Below are positions 52,952-61,242 of a DNA stretch of 64,000 bases, piece by piece. The translations under genes and the position numbers were made by a program. The first letter of the stretch is position 1; each line of letters starts with the position of its first letter. This stretch comes from Streptomyces sp. JHA26 (GTDB lineage Bacteria; Actinomycetota; Actinomycetes; Streptomycetales; Streptomycetaceae), in contig NZ_BDJC01000007.1 of NCBI RefSeq assembly GCF_002005565.1, forward strand, positions 62,001 to 126,000, written 5' to 3'. The notes under the pieces were generated by a model, which worked only from the letters and a program-made list of their open reading frames with translations, was not told the DNA's origin and searched no databases.

Positions 52952-55351
52952 TCAGGACACCACGGGGGTGCCGTCGGTGATCTCGCTCAGCCGGACCGTG
53001 CACAGCCCGCGGGGCGAGCTCTTCACCTCCGTCACTTCGAGTCGGGTGCCCGGGGTGAGGATGTACTCCTCCTCGCCGGTGAAGGCGGAGAAGCTCTTGA
53101 TCCCGACCGCCCGGGCGGGCGTCACCTCGAAGAGGGTCCGCTTGCCGCGACTGCCCAAGAACGCCCTGGCCACCTCCAGCTCGGAGGTACACGAGGAGAC
53201 GCCCCACCAGGTCACCGTCCGGCCCACCGGGTACTGCGCCCGCAGGTCCAGCGACACCCCGCGCCACAACGGCTGCGTGTACACCGGCAGCTCCGAGACC
53301 GCCGAGAACAGCAGCCGTAGGTACGGCAGGTAAGGCGTGACCCTGGTGCGGTCGGGGGAACGCAGGACGCTGTTGATCTCGCGGTAGAAGGCTGACTCAC
53401 AGGTGTAGAGATGAAGTGCGGCGATCGCGTCGGCGGACAGGCCGCCGCCGGTCGCCCGGTCCGCACGTCGCTTGCCGAAGTCGTGGGAGCGCCGGATGTG
53501 TCCGGCGAGCCCGGACAGTGCCGCGGAGACCGGGGCGACGGCGTCCTGGAAGGCCATCAGCGGGGTGTCGAAGACGCCGGTGATCGCGGGCAGGACCAGG
53601 CCCTCGTCCTTGACGCTGGTGAGGCGCTCCAGGTACAGCTGGTGCAGGTTCATGGTCGACTCGATGAAAGCGCCCATGCGCGCCGAGACGTCCCCGCCCG
53701 CGCCGGCCGTCGGCACGTTCCACCCCTTGCTCGGCAGCCAGTCGATGCGGTCGGCGCCCAGCGAGGCCAGGGCGTCGTTGACCTGGGCGAAGTGGTCACC
53801 CTCACAGAAGATGTCGCCCTGGGCCGCCGGATTCACGTGGTCGAGATGCCGGACCTCGACGTCCGGGTACTTCTGCTGAAGCCGTAGGACGGTCCGCTTC
53901 AGGCTGCGGGCATGCGCCCCCCACCAGGCGAACACGACCCCGCGGTCCTCCTCGGTCGCATCCTGCTTGGCCTTGAGGATCTCCTCGACGATCCGCTCGG
54001 CGACCGGTCGCCAGAACGCCGTGTGCTGGTCGGCGCCCATCGCCCCGTCACCGCTCGCGGTCAGTGACGCGTTCAGCAGGAGCACCCCCTGCGTCAGCAT
54101 CGCCTGGAACCACTCCGGCGGCTGGACCGTGTCCTTCTCCTTGAGCAGCGCCCGCACCTCGGCGATCGGGGTCTTCTTGGCGATGCCGTACTTCCACATC
54201 GCCGCCGCCTTGATGAGGCACCGGATGCTGACGACACGGCCGAACTGGCTGTCCTTCCAGTCGCTGAAGGTGTTGTCGAACATGGCTATGCCGGTGGCGC
54301 TCTCCGGCCGCGGGTACGGGTTCTGACCGAAGACCACGACCTTCCACTTGTGCGGCGGGTTCGGCTTGAGCGCCTGGAACGTCAGTTCGCGGACCGGGAC
54401 CACCTCGTGGCTGCGGCCCTTCCCGATGAACCGTGCGGCGTCCGGCTGCGCCTCGATGACCGGCTTCAGCAGCGGGAGCCAGGCCTCACCGCCGCCGTCG
54501 AAGAGCTCGGTCAGGGCGAGGGGATCGTTCGTATCGGGAAGGGGCTGCGGTGCAGGGGCCGGAGCCGGGACGCCGGTCGTCGGTCCGGTCGTGGAGGAGG
54601 CGTTCTCGCTCGTCGTGGCGGCAGGAGAGGAGGAGGTGGCGGAGGGAGCGGCGGTTTCGGGTACCGGTGCGGGGGTGACGGGCGTGCCGGCTGTCGGCGG
54701 CGGCACGATGCGTACCCGCTGGTCGACGGGCGCGTTCTCGATCCCGTCGAGCTGGGAGACGATCGTGGACCGGAGCTCGTCGTCGTCCTCGAACCAGTGG
54801 TCGTGGAAGAGCGTGTAGCCGGTCCACATCAGGTTGGCGCACACCCGGGCCGGCACCTGGCCGGTCTGCGCCCCCATCCCGACCAGCGCCACGGACCGGA
54901 TGCTGCCCGGCTTCTTCCGGTTCTGCCGGTGGACGGCCTGGAAAGCCGCGGCGCACGCCAGCGCCACGTTCAGCGTGGCGCTCACGTTCTGCGAGGACCG
55001 CACCATCGTCGGCGTCGATATCAGGTAGCGGGGAACGGTTGTGCCGGACGGCACGCAGACCGCGCTGCCCACCGGCATGGGCCCGGCGAACCGGTCGCGG
55101 ATCGCCCGCTGGACGCGCACCTGGATGCCGGCCCCCAGGTACCGCTTGATGACGGCGTCGACCCCGCCGTCCATCCGGCCCCGGGAGTTCGTGGGGGTGA
55201 CCCAGGCGTCGACGTCCTCGTCGAGGATCGAGCCCTTGCGGATCTCGATGCCAGGTGTGTCGGCGAACGCGGCGCGCCACGCCTCCACCACCCGCTCGTT
55301 GACGTCCGTCAGCACCACCCTGAGCGCGGGCAGCACACTGCTCTCGGTCAT
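52952..55351 (-). CDS. Macrodomain / uracil-DNA-glycosylase-like / ADP-ribosyltransferase fusion protein
   Basis: 799 residues from ATG 55351, preceded by AGGAG. Residues 10-185 look like a macrodomain: VTPTNSRGRMDGGVDAVIKR (51-70), then VALVGMGAQTGQVP. A Pro/Thr/Ser-rich linker (about 216-275) follows. Residues 335-540 match family-1 UNG: GQNPYP (342-347, GQDPYH in UNG), LLLNASLT (424-431), WWGAHARSLK, and HVNPAAQGDIFCEGDHF (UNG HPSPLS...GFFGCxHF). Residues 640-785 are an R-S-E type ADP-ribosyltransferase: LWRGV with Arg697, WWGVSSCTS (715-723) and GEEEY (759-763), which supplies ExE (Glu760, Glu762), the arginine-specific form. Writer, possible eraser and base-excision domains thus share one chain. 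Activity is inferred. The gene is intact and single. Confidence 0.85.
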   Translation of the reverse strand: MTESSVLPALRVVLTDVNERVVEAWRAAFADTPGIEIRKGSILDEDVDAWVTPTNSRGRMDGGVDAVIKRYLGAGIQVRVQRAIRDRFAGPMPVGSAVCVPSGTTVPRYLISTPTMVRSSQNVSATLNVALACAAAFQAVHRQNRKKPGSIRSVALVGMGAQTGQVPARVCANLMWTGYTLFHDHWFEDDDELRSTIVSQLDGIENAPVDQRVRIVPPPTAGTPVTPAPVPETAAPSATSSSPAATTSENASSTTGPTTGVPAPAPAPQPLPDTNDPLALTELFDGGGEAWLPLLKPVIEAQPDAARFIGKGRSHEVVPVRELTFQALKPNPPHKWKVVVFGQNPYPRPESATGIAMFDNTFSDWKDSQFGRVVSIRCLIKAAAMWKYGIAKKTPIAEVRALLKEKDTVQPPEWFQAMLTQGVLLLNASLTASGDGAMGADQHTAFWRPVAERIVEEILKAKQDATEEDRGVVFAWWGAHARSLKRTVLRLQQKYPDVEVRHLDHVNPAAQGDIFCEGDHFAQVNDALASLGADRIDWLPSKGWNVPTAGAGGDVSARMGAFIESTMNLHQLYLERLTSVKDEGLVLPAITGVFDTPLMAFQDAVAPVSAALSGLAGHIRRSHDFGKRRADRATGGGLSADAIAALHLYTCESAFYREINSVLRSPDRTRVTPYLPYLRLLFSAVSELPVYTQPLWRGVSLDLRAQYPVGRTVTWWGVSSCTSELEVARAFLGSRGKRTLFEVTPARAVGIKSFSAFTGEEEYILTPGTRLEVTEVKSSPRGLCTVRLSEITDGTPVVS

Positions 55352-55439
55352 CGTCCACTCCTGTCGTGCAACAGCGGTTCCAGGACCCCGAACATAGCGC
55401 TCACCACTGACAACGCACTTTCGGCGAGCGCCCCGTGAC

Positions 55440-55640
55440 CTGCCGTCATACCGCGTGGACGGGTGTGGCGACCGGCAGCCGGGGTGTGGCAGGTCGCTCC
55501 CCGCGCGGGCAGGGACAGCCGCCGCAGCGGGCAGGAGGCGGTGTCGGTGGCGGCGTGGACGCCGACCGCGGTCCGGCAGTGAGCTCCGCGCCCTCTCGGA
55601 TGCGCGTCCCAGCAGTGCATACAATCGCGTGAGCTGAATC
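55440..55640 (-). mobile_element. IS701-type transposase scrap
   Basis: The minus-strand reading TAVGVHAATDTASCPLRRLS, then LPARGATCHTP matches the CQxGVSVHAxTDxASCPLxWRLFLP core of IS701 enzymes in eroded form. It lies immediately upstream of the fusion gene and resembles the fragment at 7.4-7.7 kb. Confidence 0.4.
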
Positions 55641-55883
55641 GGGATCCGGCTCCGGGCGTGACACCTGCCACACCCGGAGCAACGGTCAGACCCGGGAACA
55701 CGGCCGGTGCCCCCACCTCCGACACCGAGGGACACGACGCCGGTTCCCCGGACATCGTGGAGCGATCCACGAGCCCCACGCGGGCCCGCAGCTCGTCAAG
55801 ACCACGACGTCCGGGGAACCGGACCGTCGCGTGCCGGACAGGAGTGTCCCGTCCGGTCAGCCCGACCTCCAGGAGTACCACCC

Positions 55884-56315
55884 GTGAACGGAAAGCGCCG
55901 CCGACTGCTGCTGGCCGCCATCGCCCCCATGCTCGAGCCCGACGAGCAGGTCGAGGTGGCGACCATCGTGAACCTGAGTTCCGTCTCGGTGCGCCGGACC
56001 GCAGCGTTCGCAGCAGCCTCGGCCCTCATGAGCGGTGGGATGGCCGTGATCCCGGCGCCGACCCCCATGTACCTGGCAATGACCGGCCGTCGCATCTTCA
56101 TCTTCCGGGCGAACCCGACGTTCGCCCGGCCGGAGGAGCACGTGATGACGATCCCGCGCGCCGGTCTCGTCCGCTCGGAGATCAAGGAGCGTTTCCTCAA
56201 CTCGTCCTTCGTGGTCTCCTCACCGGGCAGCGAACAGAGTTTGAGGATCATCTTTCCGTTGATCGGCCGCAAGGACCGGAACGTGATGGCGGCTGCCCTG
56301 CCCCTTGCCGGCTGA
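55884..56315 (+). CDS. Hypothetical protein with two hydrophobic stretches
   Basis: 143 residues from GTG 55884 with AGGAG upstream. It starts MNGKRRRLLLAAIAPMLEPD, with a hydrophobic patch AFAAASALMSGGMAVIPAPT, then YLAMTGRRIFIFRANPTFA and LRIIFPLIGRKDRNVMAAAL. The pattern (beta strands YLAMTGRRIFIF and RIIFPLIG) suggests a small PH-like domain as in bacterial DUF1707/PH proteins. The family assignment is uncertain. Confidence 0.6.
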   Translation: MNGKRRRLLLAAIAPMLEPDEQVEVATIVNLSSVSVRRTAAFAAASALMSGGMAVIPAPTPMYLAMTGRRIFIFRANPTFARPEEHVMTIPRAGLVRSEIKERFLNSSFVVSSPGSEQSLRIIFPLIGRKDRNVMAAALPLAG

Positions 56316-56522
56316 CCGTCCCCGGCCCGGGCAGGAGCCGAGCAGCCACCAGGACGACGGGGAAGGGACGGTTCGCCACCGCCTCCGTCGCCGTTGGTCC
56401 GCACGGCGGGAGATCCTCGCGGGAGGCCGGGTTCTCGTCGAAGTGCCCGACCCGTACACGACCAGGAAGCACGGGACGGTCCGGCCTCGATGAGCCACCG
56501 TGACCGACCCGTCGCTCCGGGG
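56316..56522. other. Short gap between convergent genes
   Basis: About 200 bases, no gene or clear hairpin. Confidence 0.5.
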
Positions 56523-57044
56523 TCACGGCCCCTCGGCCGGGCGCCGGACCGCCCACCGGCGTGGTGCCTGGTCATCCGGGACGTCCGGCGAAGCGAAGTG
56601 GAACGGCACGCCGAGACGGTCGGCCAGCGCCCGGCCTGCCTCGGCGGCGGCAACGCCGGGCGGAGAGCCGTCGGGGTGGTGGTGGACGGTCGCCAGGTGG
56701 CCCTCCCCGGCCGGGGAGTCCAGGACCGCGACCAGGAGCACGAACCAGTCGTGCACGGTGTCGCCGTCCCAGAACGCCTCCACCGCCACCACACGGCCCG
56801 GGAGGGCCGCGGCGCGCGCTGCGAGTGCCGGAAGGTCGAGCGGATCGGGCGGTGTGCGCTGTACTCGGTCGCCGAGGGCCTCGTATCGCGCGTGGACCAC
56901 CCGCTCAGCCTCGTGCAGGCCTACTCCCAGCGGTCGCAATGCCTCCCAGACGGACCTGACCGCCGACAGCCGACGATCCCGCAGCACGTCGGCGTCGACC
57001 GCCCGACAGGTCCGCTCCTCCAGGTAGGCCCACCAGCCGCTCAC
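56523..57044 (-). CDS. Hypothetical helical protein
   Basis: 173 residues. The reading contains RLSAVRSVWEALRPLGVGLH, EAERVVHARYEAL, then AARAAALPGRVVAVEAFWDG and DWFVLLVAVLDSPAGEGHLA. Codon use is good, and the length is normal for a small soluble protein. No domain is recognised. It is convergent with the PH-like gene and precedes the SUKH gene in the same direction by 150 bases. Confidence 0.55.
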   Translation of the reverse strand: MSGWWAYLEERTCRAVDADVLRDRRLSAVRSVWEALRPLGVGLHEAERVVHARYEALGDRVQRTPPDPLDLPALAARAAALPGRVVAVEAFWDGDTVHDWFVLLVAVLDSPAGEGHLATVHHHPDGSPPGVAAAEAGRALADRLGVPFHFASPDVPDDQAPRRWAVRRPAEGP

Positions 57045-57191
57045 TGGGCCACCGGCCGGGATTCCAGGGCGTGCGTCATGGGCCCGAACGTACCTCAGGG
57101 GCCGGGGCCCGATCCGGCCGTCCCCTGGCGTCGTCGGATCCCGGGTTCTGGCTCACTTTCCGTGGAGTGGTTGTGGAGTGGTTACGGAGAG

Positions 57192-57779
57192 TCAGATCTT
57201 CGGAGCCATGCGGTAGCGGTCCGGATGGGCACGAAGCCGGGGTGAGGTGAGTTCCAGGGCCCGGTTGTCGCGTCCGGCGCCCATGTGGTCGAGCCAGCGT
57301 TCGTACCGGTCGAGGAAGTCGGTGGCGGAAGAGACGTTGGGGCCCCAGAACCCGTCACCGTTGCCGATGAGGACGCGGCCGGCGAGGGGGCCGGTCACCG
57401 CGATGACGCATACGTCGGTGCAGCCCATTTCGATGACGTGGAGGAAGAGGTCGCGTTCACGGGGCCCGGGTCCTGTGCCGCTGAAGCCGCGGGGTGTCCC
57501 TGGTTCCCCGCGCGGATTCATGACCAGCAGAGAACACCGCTCCAGCGGCATGAGGCCGTAGAACGGCGCCGCACCCGAGCCGCCGATGTGCGTGAGGAAC
57601 TGCCGATAGGCATCAGGCAGGGCGATGTCGTGCTCGGCCTCGAACGCGGCGACGCGCGCTTCCGTCAGCTTCGGACCAAGGCGGAACTCGTGTTTCTCTT
57701 CTCCGAAGGAGTGGCTACGCAGTGGTCGGAACGGGATCGCGGCCAGCTTGCGGCGCACGCGGGGTATGCGGGGGTCCAT
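57192..57779 (-). CDS. SMI1/KNR4 (SUKH)-family protein
   Basis: 195 residues. The SUKH signature ALPDAYRQFLTHIGGSGAAP, FYGLMPLERCSLL and GPNVSSATDFLDRYERWLDH is clear, with the N-terminal KLTEARVAAFEAEHDIALPD helix. SUKH proteins are widespread immunity proteins of polymorphic toxins. Here it sits 217 bases downstream of the Fic-domain protein in the same direction and could be its antagonist, but it could also be a stand-alone regulator. The ATG at 57779 has no strong ribosome site. Confidence 0.8.
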   Translation of the reverse strand: MDPRIPRVRRKLAAIPFRPLRSHSFGEEKHEFRLGPKLTEARVAAFEAEHDIALPDAYRQFLTHIGGSGAAPFYGLMPLERCSLLVMNPRGEPGTPRGFSGTGPGPRERDLFLHVIEMGCTDVCVIAVTGPLAGRVLIGNGDGFWGPNVSSATDFLDRYERWLDHMGAGRDNRALELTSPRLRAHPDRYRMAPKI

Positions 57780-57996
57780 GATGCGTCTTCTCTCGTCCCC
57801 CTCACCCTAGGGGTGGCTGTGGTCAGCCGGCCGTCGTGCTTCGAGCCTCGATGCGTACCGCCTCATCGTTACGGCCGGTCCTGCCGACGCCGTCCGTGAC
57901 GTCCTGGAGCACACGGCCCGGCTGGGGGGGGAGGACCGTGCCCTTCACCGGTCCGTGCGCCCAGGTCGAGGGAATGAGCGCACCGAGAGAACCCGA

Positions 57997-59364
57997 TCAG
58001 TCGGGGGAGGCGCTGTTGCGTCGGGTCTCCGCGAGGTGGACGTCGACGTATCGGGTGAGGATCAGCGCGTCCTGCGGCTCGTCGGCCTGGAAGGTGACGC
58101 GACGCAGCAGGCTGACCCCGTCGAGTGCGACGCCCTCGCGGGCGAGGACGAAAACGAGGGCGAGGAAAGCGGACCGGGCGTTGCCGTCGTCGAAGGGATG
58201 GAAGAAGCACACGTCGAGATAGGCACGTGCGGCCCGGGCGGTGAGGGGAACGGACCGCTCGACGTGGCGCGCGCTCTCGGCCAGACGGGCGTCGAGGCGG
58301 GCCCGGGTGTCCGGGCCGATGCCATAGCGTTCCCTGCCTCCCTTGGCGAAGGCCGGCAGGTCGCGGAACGGCGGCGGCTGCGGTGTGCCCAGGACGTGCT
58401 GCTGCCAGCGCCGGAGCAGCTCGAAGTCGAGCGAGGCGCCGCGCGCCGCATCGGCCCGCAGCACCTCCAGTGCGGCGAGCATGCCCCGTGCACGGGCGGG
58501 ATCCAAAGCGCCGTCGAAGGCGCGTATGTCGTCCGCCGCGCCGTCGCGCGACGGGGTCACCGGTTCGTCCCCACCGCCGTCCGGGGCCTCCTGCCACGGC
58601 ACGGTCTCGCGCACCGCGAGCCAGCGCTCGAGGTGGTCCGGAACGGGCCCGGCGGATCGTGCGCCGTCGTCCGGCCGCAGCGACAGCGCGAGCCGCTCCG
58701 CGACGTCATCGACCAGCACCGTGTCGGGGCCTGTCCAGCTCGCGAACCTCCCGCCGATCGCCTCGTCGACCAGCTCCTGCGCACGGTCGGGCGCGACGCC
58801 CCAGCGGCTGAGGAACCAGGTGAGCACCTGACAGCAGTGCCCGTACCAGCCGCTGCCGCAGCCGGTGCGGTCGGTCACCTGCAGGATCAGGTTCCGGGCG
58901 GCGCACTCCCACAAGATCCGCTGGTCCTCGATGCCGGTCAAGTCCAACGGGTACGCGTCGAACCACCCGGCGAGGCTTTCCAGCCACTCGCGCCACTCGC
59001 GCAGCGCCGCCACGGCACGGGCGAGCGTCTCCTCAGGGGTGGTGATCGAGTCCCGTGGGCAGCACCAGTTCCCGACGGGGCCTCCGTCGAAGTCGCCTTC
59101 GTCGTGCGCCCAGCGCCAGCCTACGGTCCAGCAGCCGTAGTGCTCGGCGAGGGCGTGTGACATGGCATCGGCCCAGGGCCGTCCCACGTCCCGGCTCCAG
59201 GCACTCATGGCCGGATCGCCGAAGGGGATGTCGGGGCGGCTGGGCACCCTCCGGGCGGGTCCGAGGGACCGCACCACGTGCGCTGCTGACGCACTGTCGA
59301 AGGAATGCCGGGCGGGATTCACGTCGTCCCAGGTCAGGAAGCGGGGGGCCAGCTCGACAATCAC
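57997..59364 (-). CDS. Fic/DOC-domain protein with altered motif
   Basis: 455 residues from GTG 59364 (IVELAPRFLTWDDVNPARHS). The N-terminal 250 residues are unrecognised (WCCPRDSITTPEETLARAVA; TDRTGCGSGWYGHCCQVLTW, rich in Cys and Trp). The Fic core is at 340-440 with HPFDDGNARSAF at 389-400. In the canonical motif HPFx(D/E)GNGRxxR the central Gly and last Arg are replaced here (NAR...F). Fic enzymes attach AMP or related groups to proteins. This one may be inactive or have a different donor. It is followed by a SUKH gene. Confidence 0.72.
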   Translation of the reverse strand: MIVELAPRFLTWDDVNPARHSFDSASAAHVVRSLGPARRVPSRPDIPFGDPAMSAWSRDVGRPWADAMSHALAEHYGCWTVGWRWAHDEGDFDGGPVGNWCCPRDSITTPEETLARAVAALREWREWLESLAGWFDAYPLDLTGIEDQRILWECAARNLILQVTDRTGCGSGWYGHCCQVLTWFLSRWGVAPDRAQELVDEAIGGRFASWTGPDTVLVDDVAERLALSLRPDDGARSAGPVPDHLERWLAVRETVPWQEAPDGGGDEPVTPSRDGAADDIRAFDGALDPARARGMLAALEVLRADAARGASLDFELLRRWQQHVLGTPQPPPFRDLPAFAKGGRERYGIGPDTRARLDARLAESARHVERSVPLTARAARAYLDVCFFHPFDDGNARSAFLALVFVLAREGVALDGVSLLRRVTFQADEPQDALILTRYVDVHLAETRRNSASPD

Positions 59365-59724
59365 CGCGCAAGCCTGCCCGTCCACCCGCCTGCGGTTCAA
59401 GTGGATTACCTCAGAGGCCCGGAGAAGCGTGCGGGGCCCTTCGCGACGACTGTGGCGCTCCAGGCGCCGATCGAGGCCGGCCGGAGTGGTCCCGTTCCGT
59501 CGGCAGCCGTGCGCGGGCCCATCCTGCGGTCCCGGTGACGACGGGCCCGCCGCTGGGCCGGCCGTCGTGCTTCGGCTCACCTGCGCACCCAGCCGGAGGC
59601 GTGGGCCGTCGCAGTAATGACCAGTAAGCGGACCTCCACGGACGTGTACGTGTCGGTGGGGGCGACGGGTGCGTGCCGTGCGGTGCGCGGTACGCGCTTC
59701 GGGGCACGTCGGCGGGTGCGGGAG
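59365..59724. other. Gene-free stretch
   Basis: About 360 bases between the Fic gene and an AraC relic. It contains no recognisable coding frame. Antisense frames over the Fic gene end here. Confidence 0.5.
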
Positions 59725-59925
59725 TCAGGCCGCCGCGGCGCGGAAGACGCTGGGGCTCAGACCCCGGTGGCGTTTGAACGCGGCGCGGAAGCCGAAGGCG
59801 TCGGCGTAGCCGACGTACTCGGCGATCTGGGCGATGGCGAGGTCGGTGTCGGACAGCAGCGCCTCGGCCCCGTCCATGCGGCACTCGGTCACGTAGACCA
59901 GCGGAGGGCGCCACCCCCGCCCCCG
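59725..59925 (-). pseudogene. AraC-family regulator, C-terminal helix-turn-helix only
   Basis: The minus strand reads YVTECRMDGAEALLSDTDLA, then IAQIAEYVGYADAFGFRAAF and KRHRGLSPSVF. This is the second AraC helix-turn-helix and the terminal helix. The first helix-turn-helix and the sensing domain are missing; the preceding sequence is Arg-rich and unrelated. About 65 residues remain, so it is a truncated gene upstream of the monooxygenase. Confidence 0.7.
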
Positions 59926-60024
59926 GTTCCTGGCGCGGGACGACGTCGTGCTCCGCATGCCCGGCCGGCTCGGTGCCGCCTCCGTCGGCATCACGGCGGA
60001 CGCCTGCGCGCAAGACGGACCGGG

Positions 60025-61242
60025 TCACGACGGGGGTTCGAATTCGGGCAGGGTGAGGGCCGAATGGGCCGGTCGTCCCTTCCCGGCGGGCATGGCGTCG
60101 AGTGCGCGCAGCCTGTCGTTGCGTTCCTCCAGAGCCCGGGGCGTGGTCGGGAAGAGTGTGGCACCGCCCTTGCCGACCAGTGCCTGGTTCACGGTCACGA
60201 AGTCGCGGAGGGAGGATTCGTAGGCCGCGAAGCCCGCGGCGTGGTCCCGGTCGGCCAGGGAACCGGCGAGCATGTACGCGCCGACGAGGGCGAGGCTGGT
60301 GCCCTGCCCGGTGAGGAACGACGGCGCCCACGCGGCGTCGCCCACCAGTGCGACCCTGCCGCTGGACCAGCGGGGCATGCGGATCTGGCCGACCGTGTCG
60401 AAGAACACGTCGTCCGCTTCGCGCAGGGCGGCCAGCAGGCCCGGTACCTCCCATCCGGCGTCGGCGAAGGCCGCGTCGACCAGGGCCCGTTGGGCCGATG
60501 GGTCCGGGAACGCTTCGAACGGCGGCTCCGGCCGGGCGAAGTTCAGGAAGGCGTGCACTTCGTCGTCGTCCACGGCGTAGAGGGCCGCCGCCCTGCCCGG
60601 CGAGTTCCACATGACGGTCTCGTGGGAGAGGCCGAAGGTGTTGCGCAGGGTGAACACGGCGAAGCAGTATCCGAGGTAGTGGTGGAACTCCTTTTCAGGG
60701 CCGAACAGCATCTCGCGGGTGCGCGAGTGCGTGCCGTCCGCACCGAGGACCATGTCGAAGGTGCGCCTGCCGCCCCCGCGGAAGGTGACGTCCACTCCGC
60801 GGCCGGACCGGTCGAGGGTGTCGACGGAGTCGTCGAACACGAACTCCACGTCGTCACGGACCGCCGTGTGGAGGGCGTCGGTGAGATCACCGCGTCGTAT
60901 CTCCAGGTCCCGTCCCGCGACACCGCCGGTGACGGTGTGCGGGCGGAGCGAGACCACCTCGCTGCCGTCCCCCTCGAGGAAGGTCAGCCGGCGCAGGTCG
61001 ACGTGCGCGTCCCGCAGCCGCGGCAGGAGCCCCATCCTCCGGACGACCTCCAGCGCGGTGCCACGCACGTCGACGGGGTAGCCACCGTTGCGCGGCGCGC
61101 CCGCCTTCTCCACCACCGTGACCGCGTGTCCGTAGCGGTTCAGCCAGAACGCGAGGACGCAGCCGGCGATGCCGGCCCCGGAGATCAGGACGGTGCGCCT
61201 CGGCGTGGTACGGGTGCGTGTCGGACGGTCGGTGAGGGTCAT
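60025..61242 (-). CDS. FAD-dependent monooxygenase (PHBH/aromatic hydroxylase type)
   Basis: 405 residues. The Rossmann FAD motif LISGAGIAGCVLAFWLNRYG (near 18-37), the DG motif GADGTHSRTREML and the second FAD motif RVALVGDAAWAPS identify a class A flavin monooxygenase with the NADPH-dependent GDA sequence. Its start overlaps the stop of the MFS gene by four bases (ATGA), so it is translated after the exporter. The pair looks like a self-resistance or modification unit, e.g. tailoring or inactivating an antibiotic. The substrate is unknown. Confidence 0.85.
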   Translation of the reverse strand: MTLTDRPTRTRTTPRRTVLISGAGIAGCVLAFWLNRYGHAVTVVEKAGAPRNGGYPVDVRGTALEVVRRMGLLPRLRDAHVDLRRLTFLEGDGSEVVSLRPHTVTGGVAGRDLEIRRGDLTDALHTAVRDDVEFVFDDSVDTLDRSGRGVDVTFRGGGRRTFDMVLGADGTHSRTREMLFGPEKEFHHYLGYCFAVFTLRNTFGLSHETVMWNSPGRAAALYAVDDDEVHAFLNFARPEPPFEAFPDPSAQRALVDAAFADAGWEVPGLLAALREADDVFFDTVGQIRMPRWSSGRVALVGDAAWAPSFLTGQGTSLALVGAYMLAGSLADRDHAAGFAAYESSLRDFVTVNQALVGKGGATLFPTTPRALEERNDRLRALDAMPAGKGRPAHSALTLPEFEPPS

